The notes under the pieces were generated by a model. That model was not told the DNA's origin and did not search any database. It was given only the letters and a program-made list of their open reading frames with translations. A DNA stretch of 64,000 bases. Source: Polaribacter marinus (GTDB taxonomy: Bacteria > Bacteroidota > Bacteroidia > Flavobacteriales > Flavobacteriaceae). The translations under genes and the position numbers were made by a program. The stretch covers positions 1 through 64,000 of the forward strand of contig NZ_JAKQYM010000008.1 in the NCBI RefSeq assembly GCF_022662535.1. Direction: 5' to 3'. Of this stretch, positions 17,800-27,396 are shown piece after piece; position 1 is the first letter of the stretch, and each line of letters opens with the position of its first letter.

Positions 17800-19305
17800 A
17801 TGCGTTATTTCTTAACTTTTCTAGTTTGTATTATACTTCTTTCTGTAAGTTCTTGTAGAAAAAACTTTGAAACTATTCCTAGTTTTGGCAATCTAGAATT
17901 CTCTAAAGACACCGTTTTTTTAGACACCATTTTTACCAATATTGGTTCTGCTACCTATAATCTAAAAGTTTATAATAGAGGAAATAAAGCAATAACAATT
18001 CCTCAAATCAAATTAGAAAATGGGCTATCATCTAATTACAGGTTAAATGTTGATGGAATTCCAGGTAAAGAATTTAACGATATCGATATTCTTGCTAAAG
18101 ACAGTATTTATGTTTTTATAGAAACTACAATAGATGCATCAAACACAACAAACCCATTATATACAGACAAAATTTTGTTTGACAATGGCAATAACAAACA
18201 AGATGTAGATTTAGTAACTTTAGTACAAGATGCTAATTTTATATTTCCAGGAAAAGACCCTATTTCGATGAAGATTGATAGCTTAACTTTAGACGGAAAA
18301 CCAACTACAATTAAAGGTCGTTTTTTAACGAATACCGAATTGACTTTTACAAATACAAAACCAACTGTTATTTATGGTTATGCTGCGGTTCCTGCTAATA
18401 AAACACTAACTATAGAAGCAGGTGCAAAAGTACATTTCCATAATAATTCGGGATTGATCATTGATGACAAAGCAACATTAAAAGTAAACGGAACCTTATC
18501 CGAAAAAGTAATTTTTGAAGGAGATCGACTAGAAAACTCTTTTAGCACAACCCCAGGACAATGGGGTACAATTTGGATGCGTGCTGGTAGTAAAGACAAC
18601 GAAATTCATCATACACAAATTAAAAACGGAATTATCGGTATTTTAATAGATAGCATTGGATCTGCTTCTACTCCAACTTTAAAACTTCAAAATACAGAAA
18701 TCTACAACAATTCTAACTACGGGATTCTTGCAAGAGAAACAAATATAGAAGCACATAACGTTGTTATTGGTTCTGCAGGACAAGCCTCTTTAGCTGCAAC
18801 TGTTGGAGGAACTTATAATTTTACACATTCTACTTTTGCAAACTTTTGGAATAGCGGAATTAGACAATTACCTGCTGTGTTAGTTAACAATCATTTTACT
18901 TATACAAATGCTAGTGGACAAGAAATTACAGAAACTAGAGATTTAAATGCGGCAAATTTTATCAACTGCATTTTTGATGGAAACAATAATATCGAATTTA
19001 TTTTAGATAAAGTTGATGGAAGTTTATTCAACTACAATATCAGTAATTCTATGATACAATTTACAGATTCTAACAATTCTTTTGCCAATGTTACAGAATT
19101 AGATTTTGATAACAATCCAAATTATCAAAATATTATTTTAAACGGATTTTCTCATTTTAGAGATTCTCAAAATGAAGATTTTATTATTGGTCAAGATTCT
19201 GATGCTATTAACAAAGCAACAACGACTCCTTTTTCTTTAGATATTATGGGAGTTGACAGAACTACAAATCCAGATATTGGTGCTTATCAACATATTGATT
19301 TTTAA
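17800..19305 (+). CDS. beta-helix repeat lipoprotein
   Basis: A 501-residue lipoprotein (lipobox SVSSC, Cys19). An N-terminal beta-sandwich region (about 25-140, with LDTIFTNIGSATYNLKVYN) is followed by a right-handed parallel beta-helix region (about 190-420) and a C-terminal GAYQH tail like that of choice-of-anchor or pectate-lyase-fold proteins. It is probably outer-membrane anchored. No catalytic residues can be assigned. It follows the glutaminyl cyclase gene by 44 nt and is probably in the same operon. Confidence 0.75.
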   Translation: MRYFLTFLVCIILLSVSSCRKNFETIPSFGNLEFSKDTVFLDTIFTNIGSATYNLKVYNRGNKAITIPQIKLENGLSSNYRLNVDGIPGKEFNDIDILAKDSIYVFIETTIDASNTTNPLYTDKILFDNGNNKQDVDLVTLVQDANFIFPGKDPISMKIDSLTLDGKPTTIKGRFLTNTELTFTNTKPTVIYGYAAVPANKTLTIEAGAKVHFHNNSGLIIDDKATLKVNGTLSEKVIFEGDRLENSFSTTPGQWGTIWMRAGSKDNEIHHTQIKNGIIGILIDSIGSASTPTLKLQNTEIYNNSNYGILARETNIEAHNVVIGSAGQASLAATVGGTYNFTHSTFANFWNSGIRQLPAVLVNNHFTYTNASGQEITETRDLNAANFINCIFDGNNNIEFILDKVDGSLFNYNISNSMIQFTDSNNSFANVTELDFDNNPNYQNIILNGFSHFRDSQNEDFIIGQDSDAINKATTTPFSLDIMGVDRTTNPDIGAYQHIDF

Positions 19306-19355
19306 TATAAGATTTCTCAAAAAATTAAGTAGATTGCTTCTTTAAATTTCAGCAC

Positions 19356-20036
19356 ATGAAAAATATTGTAATCACAGGAACTAGTAGAGGAATTGGTTTT
19401 GAACTCGCCAAAATGTTTGCAGAAAAAGGGCATCAAGTTTTGGCTTTGTCTAGAAACACAAACCCATTAGATTCTTTTAATCATAAAAACATTACTACAA
19501 TTTCTGTTGATTTATCTAATGCATCAGACATCAGTAAAGCAATTAATTTTGTAAACAACAATTGGAAAAAAGTTGATGTTTTAATAAATAATGCAGGAAA
19601 ATTAATCAATAAACCTTTTACAGAATTAACTTCTAATGATTTTTTAGAAGTCTATAAAATTAATGTTTTTGCGGTAGCAGAAATTACTAAAAATTTAATT
19701 CCTTTTCTACAAAAAGGAAGCCATGTTGTTACGATTAGCTCTATGGGAGGAATACAAGGTAGTTTAAAATTCCCTGGATTAGCAGCGTATAGTTCTGCAA
19801 AAGGAGCTGTAATTACTTTATCTGAATTATTAGCAGAAGAATACAAAGAACAACAAATTGCATTTAATGTTTTAGCCTTAGGTGCCGTACAAACAGAAAT
19901 GCTAGAAGAAGCTTTTCCTGGATATATTGCTCCAAATTCAGCAAATGAAATGGCAAACTATATTTATAATTTTTCTTTGACAGGAAATCAATTTTACAAC
20001 GGAAAGGTATTACAAGTTTCCTCTACAACTCCATAA
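19356..20036 (+). CDS. SDR family oxidoreductase
   Basis: A 226-residue short-chain dehydrogenase/reductase. Near the N-terminus it has the cofactor-binding GTSRGIG motif, then NNAG and the catalytic Ser (TISSMGG) with YSSAK (Tyr and Lys). All classical SDR residues are present. It is slightly short for the family and the substrate is unknown. It may be coupled to the SprT-like gene that begins 5 nt after its stop codon. Confidence 0.9.
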   Translation: MKNIVITGTSRGIGFELAKMFAEKGHQVLALSRNTNPLDSFNHKNITTISVDLSNASDISKAINFVNNNWKKVDVLINNAGKLINKPFTELTSNDFLEVYKINVFAVAEITKNLIPFLQKGSHVVTISSMGGIQGSLKFPGLAAYSSAKGAVITLSELLAEEYKEQQIAFNVLALGAVQTEMLEEAFPGYIAPNSANEMANYIYNFSLTGNQFYNGKVLQVSSTTP

Positions 20037-20040
20037 TTTT

Positions 20041-20634
20041 TTGAAAAAAGAATATCAAAAATTCATACCAGAAAAAGCGATTCCATTTGTTCAATTTTTA
20101 ATTGACAAACATTCTTTTGATTTGATAATAGTAAATCAAAGACAAACAAAACATGGTGATTTTAGAAAACTACCCAACGGAAAATTTCAAATTACCATAA
20201 ATAACAACCTTAACAAACATCAATTTTTATTAACCTTAGTTCATGAAATTGCACACCATGTTACACATCAAAAATTTGGCAGGGTGCAACCTCATGGTAT
20301 TGAATGGAAAACAATCTTTCAACATTTAATGTTGCCTTTTTTACAACCACAAATCTACCCAAAAGAAGTACTTCCTTATTTAGCAAAATATCTAAAAAAC
20401 CCAAAAGCAAGTACCGATGCAGATGTTCAGTTATCTTTAGCTTTAAAAGGAAATAGAGCCGAAACTGGGAAATGTTTTATTTTTAACATTCCATATGGAA
20501 GTCTATTCATCTTTAAAAACACAATCTATAAAAGAGGTAATAAACGCAGAACAAGATTTGAATGTTTAAATATGAGTACTAAAAAAGTTTATTTATTCAA
20601 TCAAAATGTAGAAGTAAAACTACACGTCGCATAA
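20041..20634 (+). CDS. SprT-like zinc metallopeptidase domain protein
   Basis: A 197-residue protein. The zinc-binding HEIAHH motif (HExxH) lies at about residue 77 within a SprT-like fold. The C-terminal half holds a beta-rich region with Cys residues (ETGKCF, FECLN) rather than a clear zinc ribbon. The start is a TTG 5 nt after the SDR stop codon, with no ATG nearby. SprT relatives include DNA-protein crosslink proteases, but this role is not shown here. Confidence 0.85.
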   Translation: MKKEYQKFIPEKAIPFVQFLIDKHSFDLIIVNQRQTKHGDFRKLPNGKFQITINNNLNKHQFLLTLVHEIAHHVTHQKFGRVQPHGIEWKTIFQHLMLPFLQPQIYPKEVLPYLAKYLKNPKASTDADVQLSLALKGNRAETGKCFIFNIPYGSLFIFKNTIYKRGNKRRTRFECLNMSTKKVYLFNQNVEVKLHVA

Positions 20635-20642
20635 TAAAAAAA

Positions 20643-20661
20643 GGCACTCAATTGAGTGTCC
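20643..20661. terminator. bidirectional terminator
   Basis: The palindrome CACTCAATTGAGTG, flanked by GG/CC with one bulged T, has an A-run on its left and a T-run (20662-20667) on its right. It sits between the convergent SprT-like and DUF389 genes and can serve both. Confidence 0.85.
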
Positions 20662-20668
20662 TTTTTTA

Positions 20669-22126
20669 TTAATTTCTTTTAATAAATAAAGTATCTAACT
20701 CCATTTCTTTTTGAAGCCAACTTCTTAACTCTCTTTCTTTAGGACTAATAATACTATCTGGTAGTCTTAAATTCCATTTTAAAGTAACCACAGGAATGGT
20801 ATCAATTTTTATAAAATCTTTTGATAATAACACATTAGCAAAACCAATTTCTTCAATATCACTATATCTAATTTTTGCATCTTTAGCTATTCTACTAAAT
20901 GCAATTGCTTTTTTGTTTTTATTATGAGCATCTTGTTCAATTCTATCATTTAAATTAGATATAACACCCTGTAAATCTGTAATTTGTTTTTGTAATCCTG
21001 TAATTATGTTTTTACTTTCTTGGAGTTCTTCACGTTTTTCCTTGTAAGCTGTCGTTATCAATTCAAAACTTTTAGTATCACTTCCTTTTATATTTATTTT
21101 AATATCTTTTATTCGCAAGTAGTTAGGGTCATTTAACCTATTCTCAAGCATATTTCTTTCAGCCCCACTTACTTCATTAAAAAAATTTAGCTTTAATACT
21201 TTCGTTTCAGGATCGTAATCGTCATCTATTAATTGAAAATTATCAATGGTACTTATTTCGTTCTTAATAAAAGCTTTTAATTGGGCATTAACTCTGCTTT
21301 CATCCAAAGCTTTCACAAAAGTATATACAGCAGGAATCATCACTAAAATACCTAAAACAGCAGCAATTGTAGCATATCGCTTTCTCTTTGCTGCGTTGGC
21401 ATATTTATACATTGGAAAACTTAACAATTTTAACACCAAAAATGTAGCTAAAGCAATAAATATGGTGTTAATTGTAAACAAATACATGGCACCCAAAAAA
21501 TATTGAAAGTTACCTTTTGCTAAACCATACCCCGCAGTACACAACGGAGGCATCAAAGCGGTAGCAATTGCAACTCCAAAAATCACAGAAGCAATTGTTC
21601 CTTTTTTTGTTCTAGCAACCATTAATGCCAAACCACCAAAAAAGGCAATTAAAACATCACGTATATCTGGGCTAACTCTACCCAATAATTCGGAATTGTC
21701 CTCACTTAAAGGAAAGAAATAAAAGAACAAAAAAGAAGCAAACAAACTTAAACCAATCATTGTACCTAAATTGGTTAATGATTTTTTAAACGTATCAATA
21801 TCATTAATTGCAAACGACATCCCAATACCTAAAATAGGCCCCATTAAAGGAGATATTAACATGGCACCAATAACAACAGCAGTAGAGTTAGCATTTAACC
21901 CTATAGAAGCCACAAAAACAGCAAAAATAAGAATCCAAGCTGTTGCCCCTTTAAAAGTAATATCTGCTTTGATGGCTTCTATGGTAGCTTCATGATCTGT
22001 ATCGTGTCTAAAATCGAAAAGTTCTTTTAAGTATTTTTTAATACTAACAAGCAATCCTCTTGCTTCTTCCCTCATCTCTTGTTTAGACTGCTCTACAGCT
22101 TCAACTTTTTTAGTATTTTCTTCCAT
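20669..22126 (-). CDS. DUF389 family membrane protein
   Basis: A 485-residue protein. An N-terminal cytoplasmic helix is followed by six or so membrane segments (about 60-270) with the DUF389 signatures GATAWILIFAVFVASIGLN and AMLISPLMGPILG. The C-terminal half (about 275-485) is soluble and includes a predicted coiled coil (about 355-400). The family is a putative transporter or channel whose function is not established. A single gene unit. Confidence 0.85.
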   Translation of the reverse strand: MEENTKKVEAVEQSKQEMREEARGLLVSIKKYLKELFDFRHDTDHEATIEAIKADITFKGATAWILIFAVFVASIGLNANSTAVVIGAMLISPLMGPILGIGMSFAINDIDTFKKSLTNLGTMIGLSLFASFLFFYFFPLSEDNSELLGRVSPDIRDVLIAFFGGLALMVARTKKGTIASVIFGVAIATALMPPLCTAGYGLAKGNFQYFLGAMYLFTINTIFIALATFLVLKLLSFPMYKYANAAKRKRYATIAAVLGILVMIPAVYTFVKALDESRVNAQLKAFIKNEISTIDNFQLIDDDYDPETKVLKLNFFNEVSGAERNMLENRLNDPNYLRIKDIKINIKGSDTKSFELITTAYKEKREELQESKNIITGLQKQITDLQGVISNLNDRIEQDAHNKNKKAIAFSRIAKDAKIRYSDIEEIGFANVLLSKDFIKIDTIPVVTLKWNLRLPDSIISPKERELRSWLQKEMELDTLFIKRN

Positions 22127-22200
22127 GTTTTTTATGTTTCAAAAAATCTTTGGAAAGATACAAAATTATAAAACTGACTATCTACAAAAAAATCATAAAA

Positions 22201-22225
22201 AAAGCTTCACAGATTGTGAAGCTTT
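22201..22225. terminator. bidirectional terminator, mainly for tRNA-Lys
   Basis: An 11-bp stem (AAAGCTTCACA / TGTGAAGCTTT) with a 3-nt loop. Seven A lie on its left and seven T on its right. It is 5 nt downstream of the tRNA-Lys 3' end on the minus strand. Confidence 0.85.
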
Positions 22226-22230
22226 TTTTG

Positions 22231-22303
22231 TGACCGGGCTGGGGCTCGAACCCAGGACCCTCTCCTTAAAAGGGAGATGCTCTACCAACTGAGCTACCAG
22301 GTC
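22231..22303 (-). tRNA. tRNA-Lys (anticodon TTT)
   Basis: A complete 73-nt cloverleaf without an encoded CCA. It has D-arm AGCTCAGTTGGTAGAGC, anticodon loop CTTTTAA and T-arm CTGGG-TTCGAGC-CCCAG. One acceptor-stem pair is a T-C mismatch (position 5 against 68). The other six pairs are canonical. Confidence 0.93.
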
Positions 22304-22325
22304 ATTCTTTTCTTTTTAGCGGCTG

Positions 22326-22356
22326 CAAAGATAGAAAGTATTTTATAAAAACCAAA
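22326..22356 (-). promoter_or_regulatory. promoter of tRNA-Lys
   Basis: On the minus strand TTTG (22353-22356) is separated by exactly 19 nt from TATCTTTG (22326-22333), an ideal Bacteroidota promoter about 22 nt upstream of the mature tRNA. Confidence 0.8.
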
Positions 22357-22360
22357 TTAA

Positions 22361-23131
22361 TTACAAGTTTTTTTCATTTAAATATGCCTCTCTTACTTTC
22401 TTAAATAAATTAGAAGAATACACAAAACTTACAACTGCTTCATTATCAGTTTTAAATATTTCATTGCTACTCCCTTCCCATGCTTTTCTACCATCTTTTA
22501 AAAAAACAATTTTTTCTCCAATTTCCATTACAGAATTCATATCGTGAGTATTAATTACTGTTGTAATTTGATATTCATCTGTTATTTCTTGAATTAATTT
22601 ATCTATTACTATGGCTGTTTGAGGATCTAAACCAGAGTTAGGTTCGTCACAAAACAAATATTTGGGGTTCATCACAATTGCTCTTGCTATTGCAACCCTT
22701 TTTTGCATTCCTCCAGACAATTCTGCGGGAAATTTTTTATTGGAATTTGTTAAATTAACTCTATCTAACACAAAATTCACACGTTCTAGCATCTCTTTTT
22801 GAGATTGTTTTTTAAACATTTTTAAAGGGAACATAACATTCTCTTCTACTGTTTGAGAATCAAATAAGGCACTTCCTTGAAATACCATACCAATTTCTTG
22901 CCTCCATTGTCTTCTCTCTTCATTAGTGAAATTTGTACTTACTCTTCCATCAAAAGAAATGGTCCCTTCTTCCGGAGTGTGTAAACCTATCAAAGATTTT
23001 AAAAAAACGGTTTTACCCGATCCACTTTGACCAATAATTAAACTCGTTTTTCCTGGGTGAAAATTAGTTGTAATTCCTTTTAAGACCTGAACTCCTCCAA
23101 AACCTTTGTGTAAATTTTTAACATCTATCAT
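22361..23131 (-). CDS. ABC transporter ATP-binding protein, MlaF-like
   Basis: A 256-residue ATPase with Walker A GQSGSGKT (about 34-41), a Q-loop, signature LSGGMQKR, Walker B YLFCDEP and the H-loop in TVINTHDM. It pairs with the permease directly upstream: the permease stop is followed immediately by this ATG. The pair corresponds to MlaF/MlaE, which move phospholipids between the membranes to maintain outer-membrane asymmetry. The substrate-binding MCE protein (MlaD) is not in this window. Confidence 0.9.
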   Translation of the reverse strand: MIDVKNLHKGFGGVQVLKGITTNFHPGKTSLIIGQSGSGKTVFLKSLIGLHTPEEGTISFDGRVSTNFTNEERRQWRQEIGMVFQGSALFDSQTVEENVMFPLKMFKKQSQKEMLERVNFVLDRVNLTNSNKKFPAELSGGMQKRVAIARAIVMNPKYLFCDEPNSGLDPQTAIVIDKLIQEITDEYQITTVINTHDMNSVMEIGEKIVFLKDGRKAWEGSSNEIFKTDNEAVVSFVYSSNLFKKVREAYLNEKNL

Positions 23132-23872
23132 TTAAGTAAGTAACATTTGAGTTAAAAAATAATTTGCTATCACTATTAAAACTGTAGTCCAAACTACAGA
23201 TTGTGTACTGGCTTTCCCCACTGCTATAGATCCACCTTTCACATAATAACCATGAAATGAAGGTACCGTTGCAATTAAAAAAGCAAACACTAAGGTTTTT
23301 ATAATAGCATATCTAATTAAGTAAGGGTTAAATGTTGTTTGAATCCCCTCTATATAATCTGCTCCTGTAAACAATCCAGAAAGCACGCCAGCAACCCATC
23401 CTCCAAATATTCCTAAAATCATAGCTAAAGCAATTAAAAAAGGGTAGAAAAAAACGGTTGCGATTACTTTTGGCAATACCAAATAGTTTAAAGAATTAAT
23501 CCCCATAACCTCTAAAGCATCTATTTGTTCTGTTACCCGCATTGTACCAATACTAGAAGTTATATAAGAGCCTACTTTACCGGCTAAAATTATAGAACAA
23601 AAAGTAGGAGCAAACTCTAAAATTATAGAACGTTTTGCCGCAAAACCAATTAATGATTTAGGTATAAAAGGATTTTCTAAATTTAAAGCGGTTTGTAAAG
23701 CGATAACCCCTCCGATAAAAAAAGAAATAAACATTATAATACCTAAAGACTTTAGACCTAATTCTTCAATCTCTTTTATTAATGCTTCATAAAAAACTCT
23801 GCCTTTTTGTGGTCTTTTAAAAACCTGTCCTAGCATCATAAAATATTTACCAATATCTTCTAGGTATTTCAT
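23132..23872 (-). CDS. ABC transporter permease, MlaE-like
   Basis: A 246-residue membrane protein of the MlaE/TTG2B permease family with about five hydrophobic segments. The family region FAPTFCSIILAGKVGSYITS and the EQIDALEVMGIN motif are visible. It is first of the two-gene mlaE-mlaF unit on the minus strand and divergent from the PafA-like gene. Confidence 0.9.
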   Translation of the reverse strand: MKYLEDIGKYFMMLGQVFKRPQKGRVFYEALIKEIEELGLKSLGIIMFISFFIGGVIALQTALNLENPFIPKSLIGFAAKRSIILEFAPTFCSIILAGKVGSYITSSIGTMRVTEQIDALEVMGINSLNYLVLPKVIATVFFYPFLIALAMILGIFGGWVAGVLSGLFTGADYIEGIQTTFNPYLIRYAIIKTLVFAFLIATVPSFHGYYVKGGSIAVGKASTQSVVWTTVLIVIANYFLTQMLLT

Positions 23873-23949
23873 TCAGTCTAATTTTATGCTAAAGTATTAA
23901 AATATCATTAATTGATTGTAAAGTAATAGCCATCAAAATAAAAAATAAT

Positions 23950-23957
23950 TACATTTG
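23950..23957 (+). promoter_or_regulatory. -7 box for the PafA-like gene
   Basis: TACATTTG, a perfect TAnnTTTG, lies 26 nt upstream of the ATG at 23984. No TTTG lies at the -33 position. Confidence 0.5.
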
Positions 23958-23983
23958 ACTAATAAAAACACATCCTTAGTAAA

Positions 23984-25624
23984 ATGAAAAAAATAATCTT
24001 ATTATCTATCCTATCTATAATTACACTTTTAGCTTGTAAAGCTCAAGAAAAAAAAGCAACAAAACCTAAACTAGTTGTTGGAATTGTTGTAGACCAAATG
24101 AGGTATGATTATTTAACAAGGTTTGCTGACAGATATGGTGCTGATGGTTTTAATAGACTTTTGCAAAATGGTTTTTCATTAGAAAACGCACATTTTAACT
24201 ATATACCAACCTATACTGCAGTTGGACATACTTCTGTATTTACCGGAACAACACCAAGTAATCATGGAATTATTTCTAATAATTGGTATGATAAAAAAAC
24301 AAAGAAATCTATTTATTGTGTAGATGACAATACATACAATACTGTTGGAAATGACGGAACTTACGGGCAAAAATCTCCACACAGATTATATACGACAACA
24401 ATTGCTGATCAATTACATTTAGCTCAGAACATGAAAGGAAAAACTATTGGAATTTCTATAAAAGATCGTTCTGCAATTTTACCTGTTGGACACACTGCAA
24501 ACGGAGCTTATTGGTATGATGGAGGTAATTATAATACTTGGATAACAAGTACTTTTTACATGGATAAATTGCCAAAGTGGGTTACAGACTTTAATACAAA
24601 TAACAAAGCAGACGAGTATTTAAATACAACTTGGGAAACACTTTACGATATAAATACCTACACAAAAAGTAGAGCGGATAATAATATCTTTGAAGGAAAA
24701 TTTAAAGGACAAGAAACACCTACTTTTCCCAAAAAGTTAAAAGATCTAAGAGCAAAAAACGGTAACTTTTCTTTAATAAAAGCAATTCCTGCGGGTAATA
24801 CTTTTACTGTTGATTTTGCTAAAGCAGCAATCATTGGAGAAAATTTAGGAAAATCGGAATTCACAGATTTTTTAACAGTTAGTTTCTCTTCTACAGATTA
24901 TGTTGGTCATAAATACGGGGTTTCAGCCATAGAAACAGAAGACACCTATTTACGTTTAGATAAAGATTTAGCTAACTTATTTCAATTTTTAGATACTCAA
25001 GTAGGTAAAGATAATTATACTTTATTTTTAACTGCAGATCATGCTGCTGTTCATGTTCCTGCATACTTACAATCGCTTAAAATTCCTGCACATTATTTAG
25101 ATATTAAAAAATTTAGAACCTTTATTTTAGAAACTACTAAAAAATATTTTAATTCAGAAGAATTGATTGAGAATGTTTCAAATTATCAAATCTTTTTAGA
25201 TAAAAAGAAAATAGAATCCTTAGGTTTAAACGTAAATGATGTTGCACAAAAACTAGCCGATGAAGTCATTAATTTTGATGGAGTTTACAAAGCTGTTACT
25301 GCAAGAACTTTACAAACAACTCATTTTTCTGATGGAATTTTAAATTCTTTACAAAATGGTTATAATCAAAAACTTTCTGGTGATGTTTTAATGATTCCTA
25401 ATCCTGCAACTTTAATCAGTGGTAGAACAGGTACAAGTCATGGTTCTGGTTACTCTTATGACACACATGTACCAATTATTTTTTACGGAAATGGAATTAA
25501 AAAAGGATCTTCAACAAAAAAATATGAGATTATAGACATTGCTCCAACAATTTCAAACTTATTAAAAATAGAAGCACCAAACGGAACATCAGGAAAAATT
25601 ATTGACGAAGTTTTAAAGAAATAA
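23984..25624 (+). CDS. PafA-type alkaline phosphatase
   Basis: A 546-residue exported phosphatase with an N-terminal signal and lipobox-like LLAC at Cys18. It belongs to the alkaline phosphatase superfamily. Active-site features match the PafA group: D37 (VVDQ), nucleophile T78 in YTAVGHT, N99, the K160-D-R162 pair, and late metal ligands in LTADHAAVHVP and TGTSHGSGY. It probably releases phosphate from a wide range of organic phosphomonoesters in the periplasm or at the surface. A single gene unit. Confidence 0.88.
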   Translation: MKKIILLSILSIITLLACKAQEKKATKPKLVVGIVVDQMRYDYLTRFADRYGADGFNRLLQNGFSLENAHFNYIPTYTAVGHTSVFTGTTPSNHGIISNNWYDKKTKKSIYCVDDNTYNTVGNDGTYGQKSPHRLYTTTIADQLHLAQNMKGKTIGISIKDRSAILPVGHTANGAYWYDGGNYNTWITSTFYMDKLPKWVTDFNTNNKADEYLNTTWETLYDINTYTKSRADNNIFEGKFKGQETPTFPKKLKDLRAKNGNFSLIKAIPAGNTFTVDFAKAAIIGENLGKSEFTDFLTVSFSSTDYVGHKYGVSAIETEDTYLRLDKDLANLFQFLDTQVGKDNYTLFLTADHAAVHVPAYLQSLKIPAHYLDIKKFRTFILETTKKYFNSEELIENVSNYQIFLDKKKIESLGLNVNDVAQKLADEVINFDGVYKAVTARTLQTTHFSDGILNSLQNGYNQKLSGDVLMIPNPATLISGRTGTSHGSGYSYDTHVPIIFYGNGIKKGSSTKKYEIIDIAPTISNLLKIEAPNGTSGKIIDEVLKK

Positions 25625-25625
25625 A

Positions 25626-26300
25626 CTAATATTTAAATACAGAATTATTTTGGTGTTTTTTTATCGCTTTATTAGAAAGAATAATTCCAATAATTAAAGA
25701 TATAAAAGCACCAATTGTAATTCCTGGGACAAAATTGATAAACAAAAAGAAATCATAAGCTCCATGAAAAACTGTAGCAATTAATAACCCAGTTAAATTT
25801 AAAAGAGTTTTATTTTTAGAAAACTTTGCTTTCCCCATAAAGTATCCCATTAAAATAGCAAAAGTGGCATGTGCAGGAACAGCTGTAAACGCCCTTGTGA
25901 TTCCTGTTGCTATTCCATGTTGGAAAACATACAATACGTTTTCTAAAGCAGCAAAACCCATAGAAACCATTACAGCATAAACAATACCATCAAATGGCTC
26001 ATTAAACTCTTTATTTTTTTGAGCATAAAACTTAACAATAATATATTTAGAGATTTCTTCAACCAAAGCAACAACAATAAATGCTTGAAAAAATTGCTGT
26101 ACAATACTCCTAGCATCTGTTAAAGGGATAAATCTAGCAACTAAAGTGCCTAAAATTGCAGTAATTAAAATACTTACTGTAGCACCTAAAAGAAAGTTCT
26201 TAAATAAAAATGCAATAGGTTCTTTTTCAAACTTATCTTTAAAATAAATGTAAATTATAATTATAGATACTGGAGCAACTGCTAATAGTAATAAATTCAT
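25626..26300 (-). CDS. PrsW family intramembrane metalloprotease
   Basis: A 224-residue membrane protein with about seven hydrophobic segments. The putative catalytic motif EEISKY (Glu pair) lies after the third segment. Conserved histidines follow in VPAHATFAILMGY and FHGAYDF, as in PrsW/CPBP-like proteases. PrsW cleaves anti-sigma factors in Bacillus. The target here is unknown. It is convergent with the PafA-like gene (1 nt apart). Confidence 0.85.
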   Translation of the reverse strand: MNLLLLAVAPVSIIIIYIYFKDKFEKEPIAFLFKNFLLGATVSILITAILGTLVARFIPLTDARSIVQQFFQAFIVVALVEEISKYIIVKFYAQKNKEFNEPFDGIVYAVMVSMGFAALENVLYVFQHGIATGITRAFTAVPAHATFAILMGYFMGKAKFSKNKTLLNLTGLLIATVFHGAYDFFLFINFVPGITIGAFISLIIGIILSNKAIKKHQNNSVFKY

Positions 26301-26347
26301 TTTGTAAATATATCAAAAAGAGTTTTTTACAACAGTGAAGAAAGTAA

Positions 26348-27283
26348 TTATTTCCTTCTTGGCAAGAAAACTTCTGCCATCATACAACGTGCACTTCCAC
26401 CACCACAAGCTTCAATTGTTTCTAAAGAACTAGAAATAATTTTACAATGATTTTCTATTTGAGTAATTTGTTGATCTGTTAAAATGTCTTTTGCAGCTTG
26501 ACTCATTACTAAAAAAAGATCATTATTTTCTCCTCTAACTTGCAACATGTTACCAGCAAAATGATGCATCTGTATTTCTGAAATAGCAATTACTTTTTTA
26601 CCATCTTCTTTTAAGTTTTTTAGTAAATTTTTCTTTTCATGCTTATCATCAATACTATCTAAGCAAACAATAGCAAATGTTTCTGTTACACACATCATAA
26701 CATTTGTATGATAAATTTCTTCTCTACTATTTTCTACAGTTTGATAAGCCGTAAAAATTACCGGAGTATACTCAAAATCTTCACAAAACTCTATAAATAA
26801 TTCTTCATCTGCTCTTGCAGATAATGCGCAATATGCTTTTCTATTAACTCTATCTAAAATCATACTACCTGTACCTTCTAAAAAGATATGCTCTTCTTCT
26901 GCAGAAGTATAATCAATAATGTTTTCTATTAAAAAACCTTGTTTTTCAAGTTCTTCTAAAATATCTTCTCTTCTTTCAAAACGACGATTTTCTGCAAACA
27001 TAGGATACAAAGCTACTGTACCATTTTCATGAAAAGAAACCCAATTGTTTGGGAAAACAGAATCGGGAGTATCAAATTCGTTTGTGTCTGAAATTACAAT
27101 TACATTAACACTAAAACTGCGAAGTTTAAATACATAATTATCAAATTCTTGCTGTGCTTTACTGTTGATTTCTGCATTTTTAAAATCAAGATCTTCTTGA
27201 AAGTAATTGTTTACTGCAGTTTGCTCATTCATCCTAAAATTTATAGGGCGAATCATTAAAATAGTATTTGTAGTTTGTTGCAT
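26348..27283 (-). CDS. ctlX: citrulline-hydrolase-like guanidino-modifying enzyme (CtlX)
   Basis: A 311-residue member of the arginine deiminase/amidinotransferase superfamily, resembling CtlX, the citrulline utilisation hydrolase. Catalytic-type residues are visible: the acidic/Asn stretch FPNNW, an active-site His near EEIYHTN, and the C-terminal Cys in GGGSARCMMAE. It lies next to a second guanidino-modifying enzyme gene and has its own promoter. Substrate assignment is by family resemblance. Confidence 0.85.
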   Translation of the reverse strand: MQQTTNTILMIRPINFRMNEQTAVNNYFQEDLDFKNAEINSKAQQEFDNYVFKLRSFSVNVIVISDTNEFDTPDSVFPNNWVSFHENGTVALYPMFAENRRFERREDILEELEKQGFLIENIIDYTSAEEEHIFLEGTGSMILDRVNRKAYCALSARADEELFIEFCEDFEYTPVIFTAYQTVENSREEIYHTNVMMCVTETFAIVCLDSIDDKHEKKNLLKNLKEDGKKVIAISEIQMHHFAGNMLQVRGENNDLFLVMSQAAKDILTDQQITQIENHCKIISSSLETIEACGGGSARCMMAEVFLPRRK

Positions 27284-27302
27284 TCTATAAAAATCTAGGT
27301 AA

Positions 27303-27310
27303 CAAAATTA
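27303..27310 (-). promoter_or_regulatory. -7 box for ctlX
   Basis: On the minus strand, TAATTTTG matches TAnnTTTG perfectly, about 20 nt upstream of the ctlX start. No clear -33 element. Confidence 0.45.
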
Positions 27311-27396
27311 GACTTTTTTATGATGTAAATAATACAGAATTAATAAATAATTGACCGTATTTTTAACTTTCTTTCAATATGGCTAACTAGTATTTA

